DNA of 64,000 nucleotides from Enterococcus sulfureus ATCC 49903 (GTDB lineage Bacteria; Bacillota; Bacilli; Lactobacillales; Enterococcaceae). The notes under the pieces are model-generated. The model was not told the origin of the DNA, made no database searches, and saw only the letters and a list, made by a program, of their open reading frames with translations. The translations under genes were made by a program, and so were the position numbers. The stretch is from positions 124,001 through 188,000 of the forward strand of contig NZ_ASWO01000007.1 in the NCBI RefSeq assembly GCF_000407605.1, read 5' to 3'. This document shows, one piece after another, positions 52,386-60,326 of the stretch (position 1 is its first letter; the number at the start of each line of letters is the position of its first letter).

Positions 52386-54053
52386 CTATACTTCCTCCAA
52401 TACTAATGCTTGATAAGGTGCTAAACTCGTCTTTGTTTCGATCAGTGGATAGTTGCTTAAAATCATTTTTCCTGTTAGGTCCAGTTCAGCTGTTTTTTTC
52501 GATAAATTGATATAAATCGTGACCGTTTTTTCTCCTTTTCTTTGATAACAAATTACATCATCTGCCACATCTTTAAACTCGATTTCACCATAGATCAGTG
52601 TTTGTGAATATGCGGAATGGTTGCGTAATTGAATTAATTTTTTGTAATAATGATACACAGAATGTTGGTTTTGATACTCTTTTTCCAAATTGATTTGAGG
52701 TGGTGTTTGAGCTAAATCCAACCAAGGACGATGTTTTGAAAATCCAGCATACTGAGTTGCATCCCATTGAAACGGTGTTCGGCTATTGTCTCTAGAACGT
52801 GAATTGACAAAATGCATCGCTTCTTCTTTTGAATAACCTTCTAATAACGCTCGATGGTAGTTGTCAATACTCGACACATCATCAAACTCCTCAAGTGATT
52901 GTCTCACAGCATTCCGCATTCCAATTTCTTGTCCCTGATAAATAAATGGTGTCCCTCGTAATAAGAAAAATAACGTAGCCAGCGCTTTAGCACCAATTTC
53001 ATTTTGATAGTCTTCATCACGAATATATTTTGACAAAGAGCGAGGCTGATCATGGTTTTCTAAAAAATTGGCTCCCCAACCATGACGTTGTAACTCCATC
53101 TGACTTTTTTCGATCAATCCATTTAGTTCTGGAACATCCCAGTGATGTTGTCGAAACCATTCACTTCCGTTTTCAACATCGATATCCGCATAGTGAAAGT
53201 CAAAAATCATGTTAAAATAGCCATCTTTCCCAATAAACTGGTCATATTCCTCATACATCACTCCGGGAGCTTCGCCAACGGTGACACAATCAAATTTTTT
53301 AAAGGTTTCGTCATTTAGTTCTTTCAAAAATAATTCAATTCCAGGTCGATTACGTCCTTTATGTTTTACATTTGCTAAGCCATCTGCTCCATCTGCTGGT
53401 ACACTCTGGTAATCCTGATCTTTTTTTATAAATGTGATCGAATCAATCCGAAAACCAGAAATTCCTTTTTCTAACCACCAGTTGATCATTGCATAAATTT
53501 CTTCTCGCAACCGAGGATTTTCCCAGTTTAAATCAGGCTGACGTTTATCAAATGTATGAAAATAATACATATTCTTCTCGTTAGGAACCGCTTCCCAAAC
53601 ACTTCCGCCAAAAATAGAACGCCAATTATTTGGCGGTGTATTGTTTGAACCTTCTTTAAAGATATAATAATCTCGATAAGGACTCTCTTGATCTGTGAGT
53701 GCTTTTTGGAACCATTCATGTTCATCTGAAGTATGATTTACCACTAAGTCTAAAATGATTTTGATTTGATTTTGTTTTGCTTGATGAAGTAAACGATCAA
53801 AGTCTTCCATTGTACCAAATTCCGGCTGAATATTTTGAAAATCACTAATATCATATCCATTATCTACCATTGGTGAAGTAAAAATCGGACAGATCCAGAT
53901 AGTCGTGATACCTAAATCTGCGAGATAAGGTAATTTTTCAATGATTCCATTAATATCACCAATCCCATCTTCATTTGTATCATAAAAACTTTTTGGATAA
54001 ATTTGATACACGACTTCTTCTTTCCACCATGCTTGTTGTTTATTCGTTTTCAT
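52386..54053 (-). CDS. GH13 alpha-glucosidase / phospho-alpha-glucosidase
   Basis: A 555-residue (beta/alpha)8 glycosidase. VYQIYPKSFYDTNEDGIGDINGI opens the domain; DLVVNHTSDEH, GFRIDSITFI (nucleophile Asp), VGEAPGV (acid Glu) and ENHDQPRS (stabiliser Asp) are the GH13 regions. Length and motifs fit the oligo-1,6-glucosidase/trehalose-6-phosphate hydrolase group. ATG 54053 is chosen with AAGGAGG. With a PTS downstream, a phosphorylated substrate is likely. Confidence 0.9.
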   Translation of the reverse strand: MKTNKQQAWWKEEVVYQIYPKSFYDTNEDGIGDINGIIEKLPYLADLGITTIWICPIFTSPMVDNGYDISDFQNIQPEFGTMEDFDRLLHQAKQNQIKIILDLVVNHTSDEHEWFQKALTDQESPYRDYYIFKEGSNNTPPNNWRSIFGGSVWEAVPNEKNMYYFHTFDKRQPDLNWENPRLREEIYAMINWWLEKGISGFRIDSITFIKKDQDYQSVPADGADGLANVKHKGRNRPGIELFLKELNDETFKKFDCVTVGEAPGVMYEEYDQFIGKDGYFNMIFDFHYADIDVENGSEWFRQHHWDVPELNGLIEKSQMELQRHGWGANFLENHDQPRSLSKYIRDEDYQNEIGAKALATLFFLLRGTPFIYQGQEIGMRNAVRQSLEEFDDVSSIDNYHRALLEGYSKEEAMHFVNSRSRDNSRTPFQWDATQYAGFSKHRPWLDLAQTPPQINLEKEYQNQHSVYHYYKKLIQLRNHSAYSQTLIYGEIEFKDVADDVICYQRKGEKTVTIYINLSKKTAELDLTGKMILSNYPLIETKTSLAPYQALVLEEV

Positions 54054-54069
54054 TTGATTTCCTCCTTGT

Positions 54070-54085
54070 GGTATCGATATCATAT
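54070..54085. promoter_or_regulatory. LacI-type operator before the GH13-PTS pair
   Basis: On the minus strand TATGATATCGATACC overlaps a TATGAT -10 candidate. It shares TATGATATCGAT with the site in front of lacI at 55118-55135. Confidence 0.6.
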
Positions 54086-54105
54086 TTAGCAAAAAACAAA
54101 AGCCA

Positions 54106-55104
54106 TCAAGTGGACTTTCGTTTGATCAAGCGTAATTGTAAGTGATTGGTATTGATTTGATACGGTTGATTTTCAATTTTTGCAAATAATAAATTTGTTG
54201 CTTCTTCACCCAATCCTTGAACTGGCTGTTCGATCGTCGTAAGAGGAACCGCCAATAAATCGGTGTAGGGCTGATTATCAAATCCTAAGATGGCTAAATC
54301 ATCAGGTATTCGTTGTTTTTCTTCCAAATAAATTTTGAGAACACCACTTGCCACTTCATCACTACTTGTAAAAATAGCATCCGGACGTTTAGACTTTGGC
54401 ATCGCTAATAATTCTTTGGCGATCCGTTCTCCATCTTGTTTGGTATGGACTTGTTTAAAAATCCATTCTTTTCGTATAGGTAAATCGTATTGTGCTAGTG
54501 CCCGTTCGAATCCTTTTGTCCGTGCATTCCCATGCCCTCCATTTACCAGTGTTCCGCCTGTACAATAGGCGATTTTTTGATAATTTTTTTGAATCAAATA
54601 CTCCATTGCTAAAAAGGTCGCTTCTTCTTGATTCGTATAGACTTGAGGGAGTCCTTCATGCTGGATCTCTTCATTGCATAATACGATAGGACCATAAGCC
54701 AAATACTGGGCAATCGTATCGATTTTTCCTTCTACAGAGCATAAAATGATTCCACTCACAACTTGCTGTTTCAATAACTCGAACATTTTTAGTTGTGCAT
54801 GTTCATCATCATAGGTTTGCATGATCAAAACCTGATAGCCTTTTTGCTTTGCTTGCTTCTCGATCGTATTGATCAAATAAGAGAAAAAAGGATTTGTAAT
54901 ACGCGAAACGACCACACCGATCATTGTATTTTTTTTTGAGCGTAACTGAGTAGCAATACTGCTTGGTGTGTAATCGAGTTCTTTCATTGCTTGCTTGATC
55001 TTCTCACGCTTTTCTTCAGAGATATATGGATGATCATTCAAATATCTCGAAACAGTTGCGACAGATAATCCCGCACGTTCTGCAACTTGTTTGATCGTCG
55101 CCAT
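54106..55104 (-). CDS. LacI-family repressor of the alpha-glucoside genes
   Basis: A 332-residue regulator. N-terminal helix-turn-helix ATIKQVAERAGLSVATVSRYLND with hinge YTPSSIATQLRSKK, then a periplasmic-binding-like effector domain (VVSRITNPFFSYL; AILGFDNQPYTDLLAVPLTTIEQP). It lies directly upstream of the GH13-PTS genes, and matching operators precede both its own gene and theirs. It is probably an autoregulated, sugar-induced repressor. Confidence 0.92.
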   Translation of the reverse strand: MATIKQVAERAGLSVATVSRYLNDHPYISEEKREKIKQAMKELDYTPSSIATQLRSKKNTMIGVVVSRITNPFFSYLINTIEKQAKQKGYQVLIMQTYDDEHAQLKMFELLKQQVVSGIILCSVEGKIDTIAQYLAYGPIVLCNEEIQHEGLPQVYTNQEEATFLAMEYLIQKNYQKIAYCTGGTLVNGGHGNARTKGFERALAQYDLPIRKEWIFKQVHTKQDGERIAKELLAMPKSKRPDAIFTSSDEVASGVLKIYLEEKQRIPDDLAILGFDNQPYTDLLAVPLTTIEQPVQGLGEEATNLLFAKIENQPYQINTNHLQLRLIKRKST

Positions 55105-55117
55105 AAGGGCCTCCTTT

Positions 55118-55169
55118 TATGATATCGATTTCATAAACAGATCATAATCCTTTTTAACTTCCTTGTCAA
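55118..55169 (-). promoter_or_regulatory. lacI promoter with overlapping operator
   Basis: TTGACA (55164-55169) and TATGAT (55141-55146) on the minus strand are 17 bases apart. The dyad TATGAAATCGATATCATA (55118-55135) lies just downstream, over the start site. Confidence 0.8.
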
Positions 55170-55170
55170 T

Positions 55171-55205
55171 AAAAAAATCGCTAAATAAATTTAGCGATTT
55201 GATCT
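55171..55205 (-). terminator. Terminator of the small KOW-like gene
   Basis: AAATCGCTAAAT pairs with ATTTAGCGATTT, with a T run on the minus strand. Confidence 0.85.
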
Positions 55206-55214
55206 TGATTTATA

Positions 55215-55415
55215 TTAAAGAGTAACTAAATGTTCATATTTAATAACTTGTTTTTCTTGTTCTTCTTCCATTAAGACAACTGCCGTATTGACTAACAATG
55301 CATCAATTGTTCCATTTGCTGCTTGAGACTGGCCGACTACTGAAACTTTCTGTCCTACATGAAAGGCTTCACCTTTTTCAGAAGGAACGATTTTTTTCCA
55401 AGTATTAAATACCAT
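55215..55415 (-). CDS. Small DUF2187/KOW-like protein
   Basis: A 66-residue protein of short beta strands: HVGQKVSVVGQSQAANGTID, LLVNTAVVLMEEE, QVIKYEHLVTL. The pattern (binding-type strand, Gly turn, xTAVVxx, basic-acidic end) resembles DUF2187/KOW-like small proteins. Function unknown. The 61-residue protein at 56818-57003 has a similar ending. Confidence 0.65.
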   Translation of the reverse strand: MVFNTWKKIVPSEKGEAFHVGQKVSVVGQSQAANGTIDALLVNTAVVLMEEEQEKQVIKYEHLVTL

Positions 55416-55448
55416 AGTTTAGACCTCTTTCTGATTCATTTTCTTATA

Positions 55449-55483
55449 AAAAAACACGATTCAAGAACCTTGAATCGTGTTGT
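55449..55483 (-). terminator. Terminator of the cold-shock gene
   Basis: ACACGATTCAAGG and its complement close a short loop, followed by a T run on the minus strand. Confidence 0.85.
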
Positions 55484-55494
55484 ATAAGTCAGTT

Positions 55495-55695
55495 TTAGTT
55501 TTTTTGGATGTTAGTTGCTTGAAGTCCACGTTGGCCTTCTTCAACGTCGAAAGTCACTGCTTGACCTTCTTCTAAAGTTTTGAAACCTTCGCTTTGGATA
55601 GCTGAGAAGTGAGCAAATACATCTTGTCCGTCTTCTTTAGTGATAAATCCAAAACCTTTGTCTGCGTTAAACCATTTTACTGTACCGTTGTTCAT
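55495..55695 (-). CDS. csp: Cold-shock protein (CspA family)
   Basis: A 66-residue single cold-shock domain with RNP1 (KGFGFI) and RNP2 (VFAHFSAI). Start ATG 55695 follows AAGGAGG. It binds single-stranded RNA and DNA as a chaperone. A long untranslated leader (up to about 55,900) is expected, as in many csp genes, but no specific structure was defined. Confidence 0.95.
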   Translation of the reverse strand: MNNGTVKWFNADKGFGFITKEDGQDVFAHFSAIQSEGFKTLEEGQAVTFDVEEGQRGLQATNIQKN

Positions 55696-55975
55696 AATAA
55701 AATTCCTCCTTGTGCTGAGCACAATCATTTTTTTGCAATAATTTCTTGATTAAAAAAGAGGAATTTCGGTGTTGCTTAAAATTACCAATTGATTAATGTT
55801 CAAATATACTACTAATTCATCATACATCTTTTTTATGTCTTTGTACAGTCTGTTTTGAAGTTATTTCCTCTTCGTAATGTAATCTTAACATTTAAGTAAA
55901 ATAAAATATTAAATATTCGATTTTACGGAGCATCTCAATTAAATTTAGATAGAATAATTAAAATTCACACCAAAT

Positions 55976-56716
55976 TTACTCATATTCTACATAATCTAAA
56001 AATAATCCTTGCGCAGGCATTGTTTCACCCGCTTCGCTACGAATTTTTTGTTCAAAAATCGTCTCGATCTGTTTGATTTTCATTTGTCCGCTTCCAATTT
56101 CAACTAACGTTCCAACTAAAATACGAACCATTTTATGTAAAAAGCCATTTCCTTTAAACGTAAAATGAAGCTCGTGTCCTTCTCTAGTGATCGTGATTGC
56201 TTCGATGGTGCGAACAGTCGATTTTTTCGATTTTTTCAAAGCAGAAAACCCAGCAAAATCATGCGTTCCACATAACAGCTCAGCAGCTTGTTGCATCGCA
56301 TCTAAGTTCAATGTTTCTGGATAATGATAGCTGTAATGACGCTTAAAGGCTGATGGAATCGGATCATTCCATAAATAATAACTATACGTTTTACCTTTAG
56401 CATTATAACGTGCATGAAATCGGTCTGGAACTTCTTCTAAATGTTTGACTACAATATCTTGCGGTAAATATTTATGGAAGAAACTTAGCATTTCTGCAAG
56501 GCTTCCTGTATATTCTGTTTTGAAATTTGCTACTTGGTTACGAGCATGAGTTCCTGCATCTGTTCGTCCTGAACCGATAATCTCAATTGTTTCACCTGTC
56601 AATTGTTTGATAATATTTTCAATTTTTCCTTGGATCGTTTTATCGGTATTTCCTAAACGTTGCCACCCTTGGTAACGTGTTCCATCATATTCAATAGTCA
56701 TTTTAATATTGCGCAT
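55976..56716 (-). CDS. truA: tRNA pseudouridine(38-40) synthase
   Basis: A 246-residue protein with MTIEYDGTRYQGWQR, GSGRTDAGTHARNQVANF (catalytic Asp), YLWNDPIPSAF and FKGNGFLHKMVRILVGTL. It modifies U38-U40 in the tRNA anticodon arm. Here it stands alone rather than after the ecfA1A2T genes that often precede it in Firmicutes. Confidence 0.96.
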   Translation of the reverse strand: MRNIKMTIEYDGTRYQGWQRLGNTDKTIQGKIENIIKQLTGETIEIIGSGRTDAGTHARNQVANFKTEYTGSLAEMLSFFHKYLPQDIVVKHLEEVPDRFHARYNAKGKTYSYYLWNDPIPSAFKRHYSYHYPETLNLDAMQQAAELLCGTHDFAGFSALKKSKKSTVRTIEAITITREGHELHFTFKGNGFLHKMVRILVGTLVEIGSGQMKIKQIETIFEQKIRSEAGETMPAQGLFLDYVEYE

Positions 56717-56742
56717 TATTTTCCCTCGATTGATTTAGATTA

Positions 56743-56772
56743 AAAAAAACAGTAGGGATCTACTGTTTTTTT
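56743..56772 (-). terminator. Terminator of the 61-residue protein gene
   Basis: AAAAACAGTAG and CTACTGTTTTT flank a short loop, with T runs on both strands. Confidence 0.85.
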
Positions 56773-56817
56773 TGTATGTATTCGGTTTAGTATAGCAAGA
56801 TTTCCGTACTTAAGCAA

Positions 56818-57003
56818 TTACGCTTCTTGAAGATTCGCTACTTTTAAATCTTCTAATAAGACTAGTGCAGGTAACTCATTTAACTCTTGGATTTCAACCA
56901 CTGCTGTCCGTTCTAAAATCGTACGCACACGCACATGATATGATTCTTCTTGCCCAATCACTTTCGAAAAATAAATCTCATTTTTTTGAATTTCATGCAT
57001 CAT
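56818..57003 (-). CDS. Small hypothetical protein, possibly KOW-like
   Basis: A 61-residue protein with strands YHVRVRTILERTAVVEIQEL and PALVLLEDLKVANL. A good ribosome-binding site (AAAGGGGGAAATC) precedes its ATG, and a terminator follows. Its TAVVxxxE...LxxL pattern recalls the protein at 55215-55415, suggesting a small paralogous family. Function unknown. Confidence 0.65.
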   Translation of the reverse strand: MMHEIQKNEIYFSKVIGQEESYHVRVRTILERTAVVEIQELNELPALVLLEDLKVANLQEA

Positions 57004-57088
57004 GATTTCCCCCTTTCGTTCTTCACAAAAAGGAGTGTATCACACTAGGTAGTCATATTGTGACCGGTTGCAATAGATTGTACCTATT

Positions 57089-57832
57089 TTAGATTAAAAT
57101 TTCCTTAATTATTGAACTTAAGCGTTTTGCTGCTCCATCTCCGGCTTTTTGATCATAGTAAGATTGAAATCGGTCATCTAAACGATACAACTCTGCTAGT
57201 TGTCGATGATACTCTGTTGTATAAAAAGGCGCCGATTGTGTTAACCATTTTGCATGGAGTGCGACCACTTCTTGTTTTTCTTTGTCCGTAAGACTTGCTT
57301 GTTGTAAATATAAAATGAGCTGATTTTCAATAGCTTCACTTGTCTGATATGCTTCTAGTGTTAATCTTGAAAATTTTTCTTTTGTTTGATCGACAAGTTG
57401 ATCGCCATATCGTTCACGACTTTCTGTCTCATAATGCATTTCATAGTCCTGTAACCGTTGCGCTTTTAGGCCTAAAAATTTTTCTTGATCTGTCATAAAA
57501 ATCTCTCCTTTTTGATATTCAATTGTTTTAGATAATGTTTGAAGCAAGGTATCTAAATGCTCTTTTTCTGCTTTTAGACGTCGATATTGTTGCTCGAGCA
57601 TCTTATTTTTGTTTTCCTCTTCTTCAACGAGTAATTGTTTTATCTGTTCTAGCGAAAATCCGAACTGTTTATAAAATAAAATCTGCTGTAATTGATCTAC
57701 TTGCTTGGTTGTATACACCCGATAGCCTTTATCGGTCACTTGTTCAGGAAGCAATAGATTCAATTCATGGTAATAGCGTAAGGTGCGTTTGCTTACGCCC
57801 GATAGCACCGCAAGTTCATGAATACTATACAT
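57089..57832 (-). CDS. MerR-family regulator with TipAS-like domain
   Basis: A 247-residue activator. Winged helix YSIHELAVLSGVSKRTLRYYHEL and GYRVYTTKQVDQLQQILFYKQFGFS, a dimerisation coiled coil (about 75-108), and a C-terminal TipAS-like helical domain (EKFLGLKAQRLQDYEMHYETE; AKWLTQSAPFYTTEYHRQLAELY) that in relatives binds thiopeptides or multidrug ligands. No transporter follows it directly. Its own promoter has a MerR-type 19-bp spacer. Confidence 0.9.
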   Translation of the reverse strand: MYSIHELAVLSGVSKRTLRYYHELNLLLPEQVTDKGYRVYTTKQVDQLQQILFYKQFGFSLEQIKQLLVEEEENKNKMLEQQYRRLKAEKEHLDTLLQTLSKTIEYQKGEIFMTDQEKFLGLKAQRLQDYEMHYETESRERYGDQLVDQTKEKFSRLTLEAYQTSEAIENQLILYLQQASLTDKEKQEVVALHAKWLTQSAPFYTTEYHRQLAELYRLDDRFQSYYDQKAGDGAAKRLSSIIKEILI

Positions 57833-57852
57833 GATTCTCCCTCCTTTTCTTT

Positions 57853-57883
57853 ACTTTACAAGGTGACGTAGGGGCACAGTCAA
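57853..57883 (-). promoter_or_regulatory. MerR-type promoter of the TipAL-like gene
   Basis: On the minus strand TTGACT (57878-57883) and TAAAGT (57853-57858) are 19 bases apart, the long spacer that MerR activators need. The spacer holds a GC-rich partial dyad around CCCTACGTCACC. Confidence 0.75.
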
Positions 57884-58054
57884 GCAATAACTTGATTTTT
57901 TTCAAACTAAACTATACTTTATAAAAAATAGCTTAGTATTGCTATTTTTCAAATAATAATAACAAACTAAACTTTATAATATAACATTTATGTAAGACCG
58001 CTTTACAGTTTTGTTCGTGGTATTTTTACGATCTTCGGCGTATTATATAGACAT

Positions 58055-58222
58055 AGAAGTGATGCTTTCATCCCCTTGAAGCATACGTTATATAAGCCCC
58101 CAACTTATATAACTACGATTAGTTTTTCTAATTTATCACTTCCTCCATATAACCCGTACCCAACTCCCTAAAAAAAGGGTACAAAAAAACGTCACGAGTC
58201 CCCCTCGTGACGTTTTTTTTAA
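58055..58222 (+). ncRNA. Candidate small regulatory RNA with C-rich loops
   Basis: No protein frame fits. Reading the + strand after a TATTATATAG -10-like box (58041-58050; the -35 is poor) gives: hairpin 1 (58062-58084) with UCCCC in its loop; hairpin 2 (58087-58113), a perfect 10-bp stem with loop CCCCCAA; a small hairpin (58117-58134); an unpaired CUUCCUCC (58138-58145); a GUACCC/GGGUAC hairpin (58156-58182) holding CUCCC; and a terminator (58183-58220) with loop UCCCC and a U run. C-rich loops and anti-Shine-Dalgarno tracts are the hallmark of RsaE/RoxS- and LhrC-type sRNAs. The exact 5' end is a guess. Confidence 0.6.
58183..58220. terminator. Bidirectional terminator shared by the sRNA and the ABC operon
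   Basis: ACGTCACGAG and CTCGTGACGT form a strong stem with loop TCCCC and long T runs on both strands. Confidence 0.92.
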
Positions 58223-58989
58223 CTTCTTAATCCACGTCCACGTTCAATCAAGTACCAACTTAACGCGTACAATACTAGAATAAAGACAATCAAAATCCCT
58301 AGTGAGATCCAAATGTTCACATCGATCGTCCCTAAAAACCCATAGCGAAAGCCTGATACCATATAGACGATAGGATTGACTTTTGAAACAGCTTGCCAAA
58401 ATGGTGGCAACATCGTAACCGAATAGAACACACCACCTAAATACGTTAACGGTTGTAACACAAAGGTCGGTACAATCGACACATCATCAAAAGATTGAGC
58501 AAAAATCCCATTTAAAAGACCAGCCAAAGAAAAGACGATTGCCGTCATCAATACTGTTACAATAACGATTCCCCAAGAGAAAACGTGTAGTGGCACAAAA
58601 AATAACGAAATCAACGTTACCAATGCACCAACTAAAATACTTCTACCAAGCCCACCAAATACAAATCCCCAAATGATCACATGCGTCGGAACGGGCGCGA
58701 CTAAAAGTTCTTCAATATTTTTTTGAAATTTTTGAGAAAAAAATGATGAGGCTACATTGGAATAAGAACTAGTGATCACTGACATCATAATCAAACCTGG
58801 TACGATAAATTCCATATAGGAAAAGCCGCCCATTTCGCCGATTCGGCCTCCAATAAGATTTCCAAAAATAATAAAATACAAGGATGTCGTGATGACTGGT
58901 GGAACTAATGTTTGAACCCAGATTCGCATGTAACGATTGGTTTCTTTTGCTGCTAAACTTTTGAGTGCTGTTAAATAAAGATTAAACAT
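58219..58989 (-). CDS. ABC-2 type permease
   Basis: A 256-residue permease with six helices; FIVPGLIMMSVITSSYSNVASSFFSQKFQKNIEELLVAPV and QPLTYLGGVFYSV are typical of ABC-2 (drug or polysaccharide) exporters. The C-terminus reads into the shared terminator. It pairs with the upstream ATPase; cargo unknown. Confidence 0.88.
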   Translation of the reverse strand: MFNLYLTALKSLAAKETNRYMRIWVQTLVPPVITTSLYFIIFGNLIGGRIGEMGGFSYMEFIVPGLIMMSVITSSYSNVASSFFSQKFQKNIEELLVAPVPTHVIIWGFVFGGLGRSILVGALVTLISLFFVPLHVFSWGIVIVTVLMTAIVFSLAGLLNGIFAQSFDDVSIVPTFVLQPLTYLGGVFYSVTMLPPFWQAVSKVNPIVYMVSGFRYGFLGTIDVNIWISLGILIVFILVLYALSWYLIERGRGLRS

Positions 58990-59002
58990 GTTTTGCCTCC
59001 AC

Positions 59003-59914
59003 TTACTTATCTTCTGTGATTTTTAAGAATAATTCTTCTAAACGATTGGATTTATTGCGCATCGATAATACCTTGATACCTTGAGCCGACAATTGCTCAA
59101 ATACATGATTGACTCCTTGATCACGCGCCACTTCAACTTCTAATGTACGCTCATCTTCGAATTGATAGTTGTATCCTGTAATTTTAGGTTCATTGTCAAA
59201 CGGCTCTAAATCAAAAATAAACGTTTCAAATTGCAATTTGGCTAGTAATTCTTTCATACTCGTATTTTCAATCACTTGACCAGATTGGATGATCCCAATA
59301 TTGCGACAAAGCATTTCGGCTTCCTCCAAATAATGGGTCGTTAAAATAATCGTCGTCCCTTGTTCATTTAGTTCGCGTAAAAATGTCCACATCTCGCGAC
59401 GCAATTCAATATCCACACCGGCTGTTGGTTCATCTAAGATCAATAGTTTTGGCTCATGCATCAATGCACGTGCAATCATTAATCGACGCTTCATCCCACC
59501 AGAAAGCATTCGAGCCCGTTCATTGCGTTTTTCCCATAGATTGGATTGTTTTAAATATTTTTCACTACGTTTTAGTGCTTCTTTGCGAGGCACACCATAA
59601 TAACCAGCTTGATTGACAACAATTTGCTGGACTGTTTCAAATGGATTGAAGTTAAATTCTTGTGGAACTAATCCAATTTGTTGCTTGGCTTTGACTAGAT
59701 CTTTATCTAGATCGTATCCAAAAATCGTGACGTTTCCTGCTGTTTTATTAACTAATGATGTCATAATCCCAATCGTTGTCGATTTTCCAGCTCCATTTGG
59801 TCCTAAAAGTGCATAAAAGTCGCCCGCTTCAACAGTTAAATCAATTCCCTTTAATGCTTCAACACCTGAAGCATAGACCTTTTTTAATCCTTGGATCTCT
59901 AATGCATATGTCAT
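59003..59914 (-). CDS. ABC-2 exporter ATPase
   Basis: A 303-residue ATPase: Walker A GPNGAGKST, Q loop VPQEFNFNP, signature LSGGMKRRLMIAR, Walker B LLILDEPTAGVD, H loop LTTHYLEEAE, and a C-terminal extension of about 80 residues as in drug-type (DrrA-like) ATPases. Its ATG overlaps the arsR stop by 4 bases. Confidence 0.92.
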   Translation of the reverse strand: MTYALEIQGLKKVYASGVEALKGIDLTVEAGDFYALLGPNGAGKSTTIGIMTSLVNKTAGNVTIFGYDLDKDLVKAKQQIGLVPQEFNFNPFETVQQIVVNQAGYYGVPRKEALKRSEKYLKQSNLWEKRNERARMLSGGMKRRLMIARALMHEPKLLILDEPTAGVDIELRREMWTFLRELNEQGTTIILTTHYLEEAEMLCRNIGIIQSGQVIENTSMKELLAKLQFETFIFDLEPFDNEPKITGYNYQFEDERTLEVEVARDQGVNHVFEQLSAQGIKVLSMRNKSNRLEELFLKITEDK

Positions 59915-60210
59915 TTCTGTACTCCTTCTTTTGTATCGTTCTTGTTCATCAACATCGTCAATTCATGTAAAACTTCTGCCATCACGTCTTTATGTACTGC
60001 ATAATAATGCCAAGATTTTCGTTTTTCTACGCTCACAAAACCAACTTGTTCCAAAATCTTCATATGATGAGAAAGTGTGGGTTGTGTAAATTCAAAGTAA
60101 GGTAAAATATCGCACGCGCATTTGGCTTCTTCTTGTAACAAAGATAAGATTTTTCGGCGATGTGGATCGGCCAATGCCTTTAGTCTTAGTGAAAGCAATT
60201 CATTTTCCAT
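59911..60210 (-). CDS. ArsR/SmtB-family repressor
   Basis: A 99-residue winged-helix regulator: LADPHRRKILSLL, AKCACDILPYFEFTQPTLSHHMKILEQVGFV and KRKSWHYYAV. The CxCD motif at the start of helix 3 matches the metal/metalloid site of ArsR-type sensors. It opens the operon with the ABC exporter and probably represses it. Whether metal is the real signal is unproven, since ABC-2 exporters usually move organic cargo. Confidence 0.9.
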   Translation of the reverse strand: MENELLSLRLKALADPHRRKILSLLQEEAKCACDILPYFEFTQPTLSHHMKILEQVGFVSVEKRKSWHYYAVHKDVMAEVLHELTMLMNKNDTKEGVQK

Positions 60211-60222
60211 GGTTTATCCTCC

Positions 60223-60242
60223 ATATCGATAACAATCTATAT
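60223..60242. promoter_or_regulatory. ArsR operator candidate
   Basis: On the minus strand ATATAGAT and ATCGATAT flank TGTT, just after a TATAGT -10 candidate and next to the GGAGG site of arsR. Confidence 0.55.
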
Positions 60243-60295
60243 CACTATAAAGAAGTTTAACTTTTTTTGCAAGAATCTTGTATGTTCGCAAAAAA

Positions 60296-60326
60296 ACACG
60301 CGACTTCACTAACGAAATCGCGTGTT
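60296..60326 (-). terminator. Terminator of the second ABC exporter operon
   Basis: AACACGCGATTTC and a near-complement form a stem, with a T run on the minus strand. Confidence 0.8.

Noticed and set aside
58062-58080. Five-codon frame (MLSSP) in the sRNA
   Set aside because: Too short and without a Shine-Dalgarno; the hairpins explain the sequence better.
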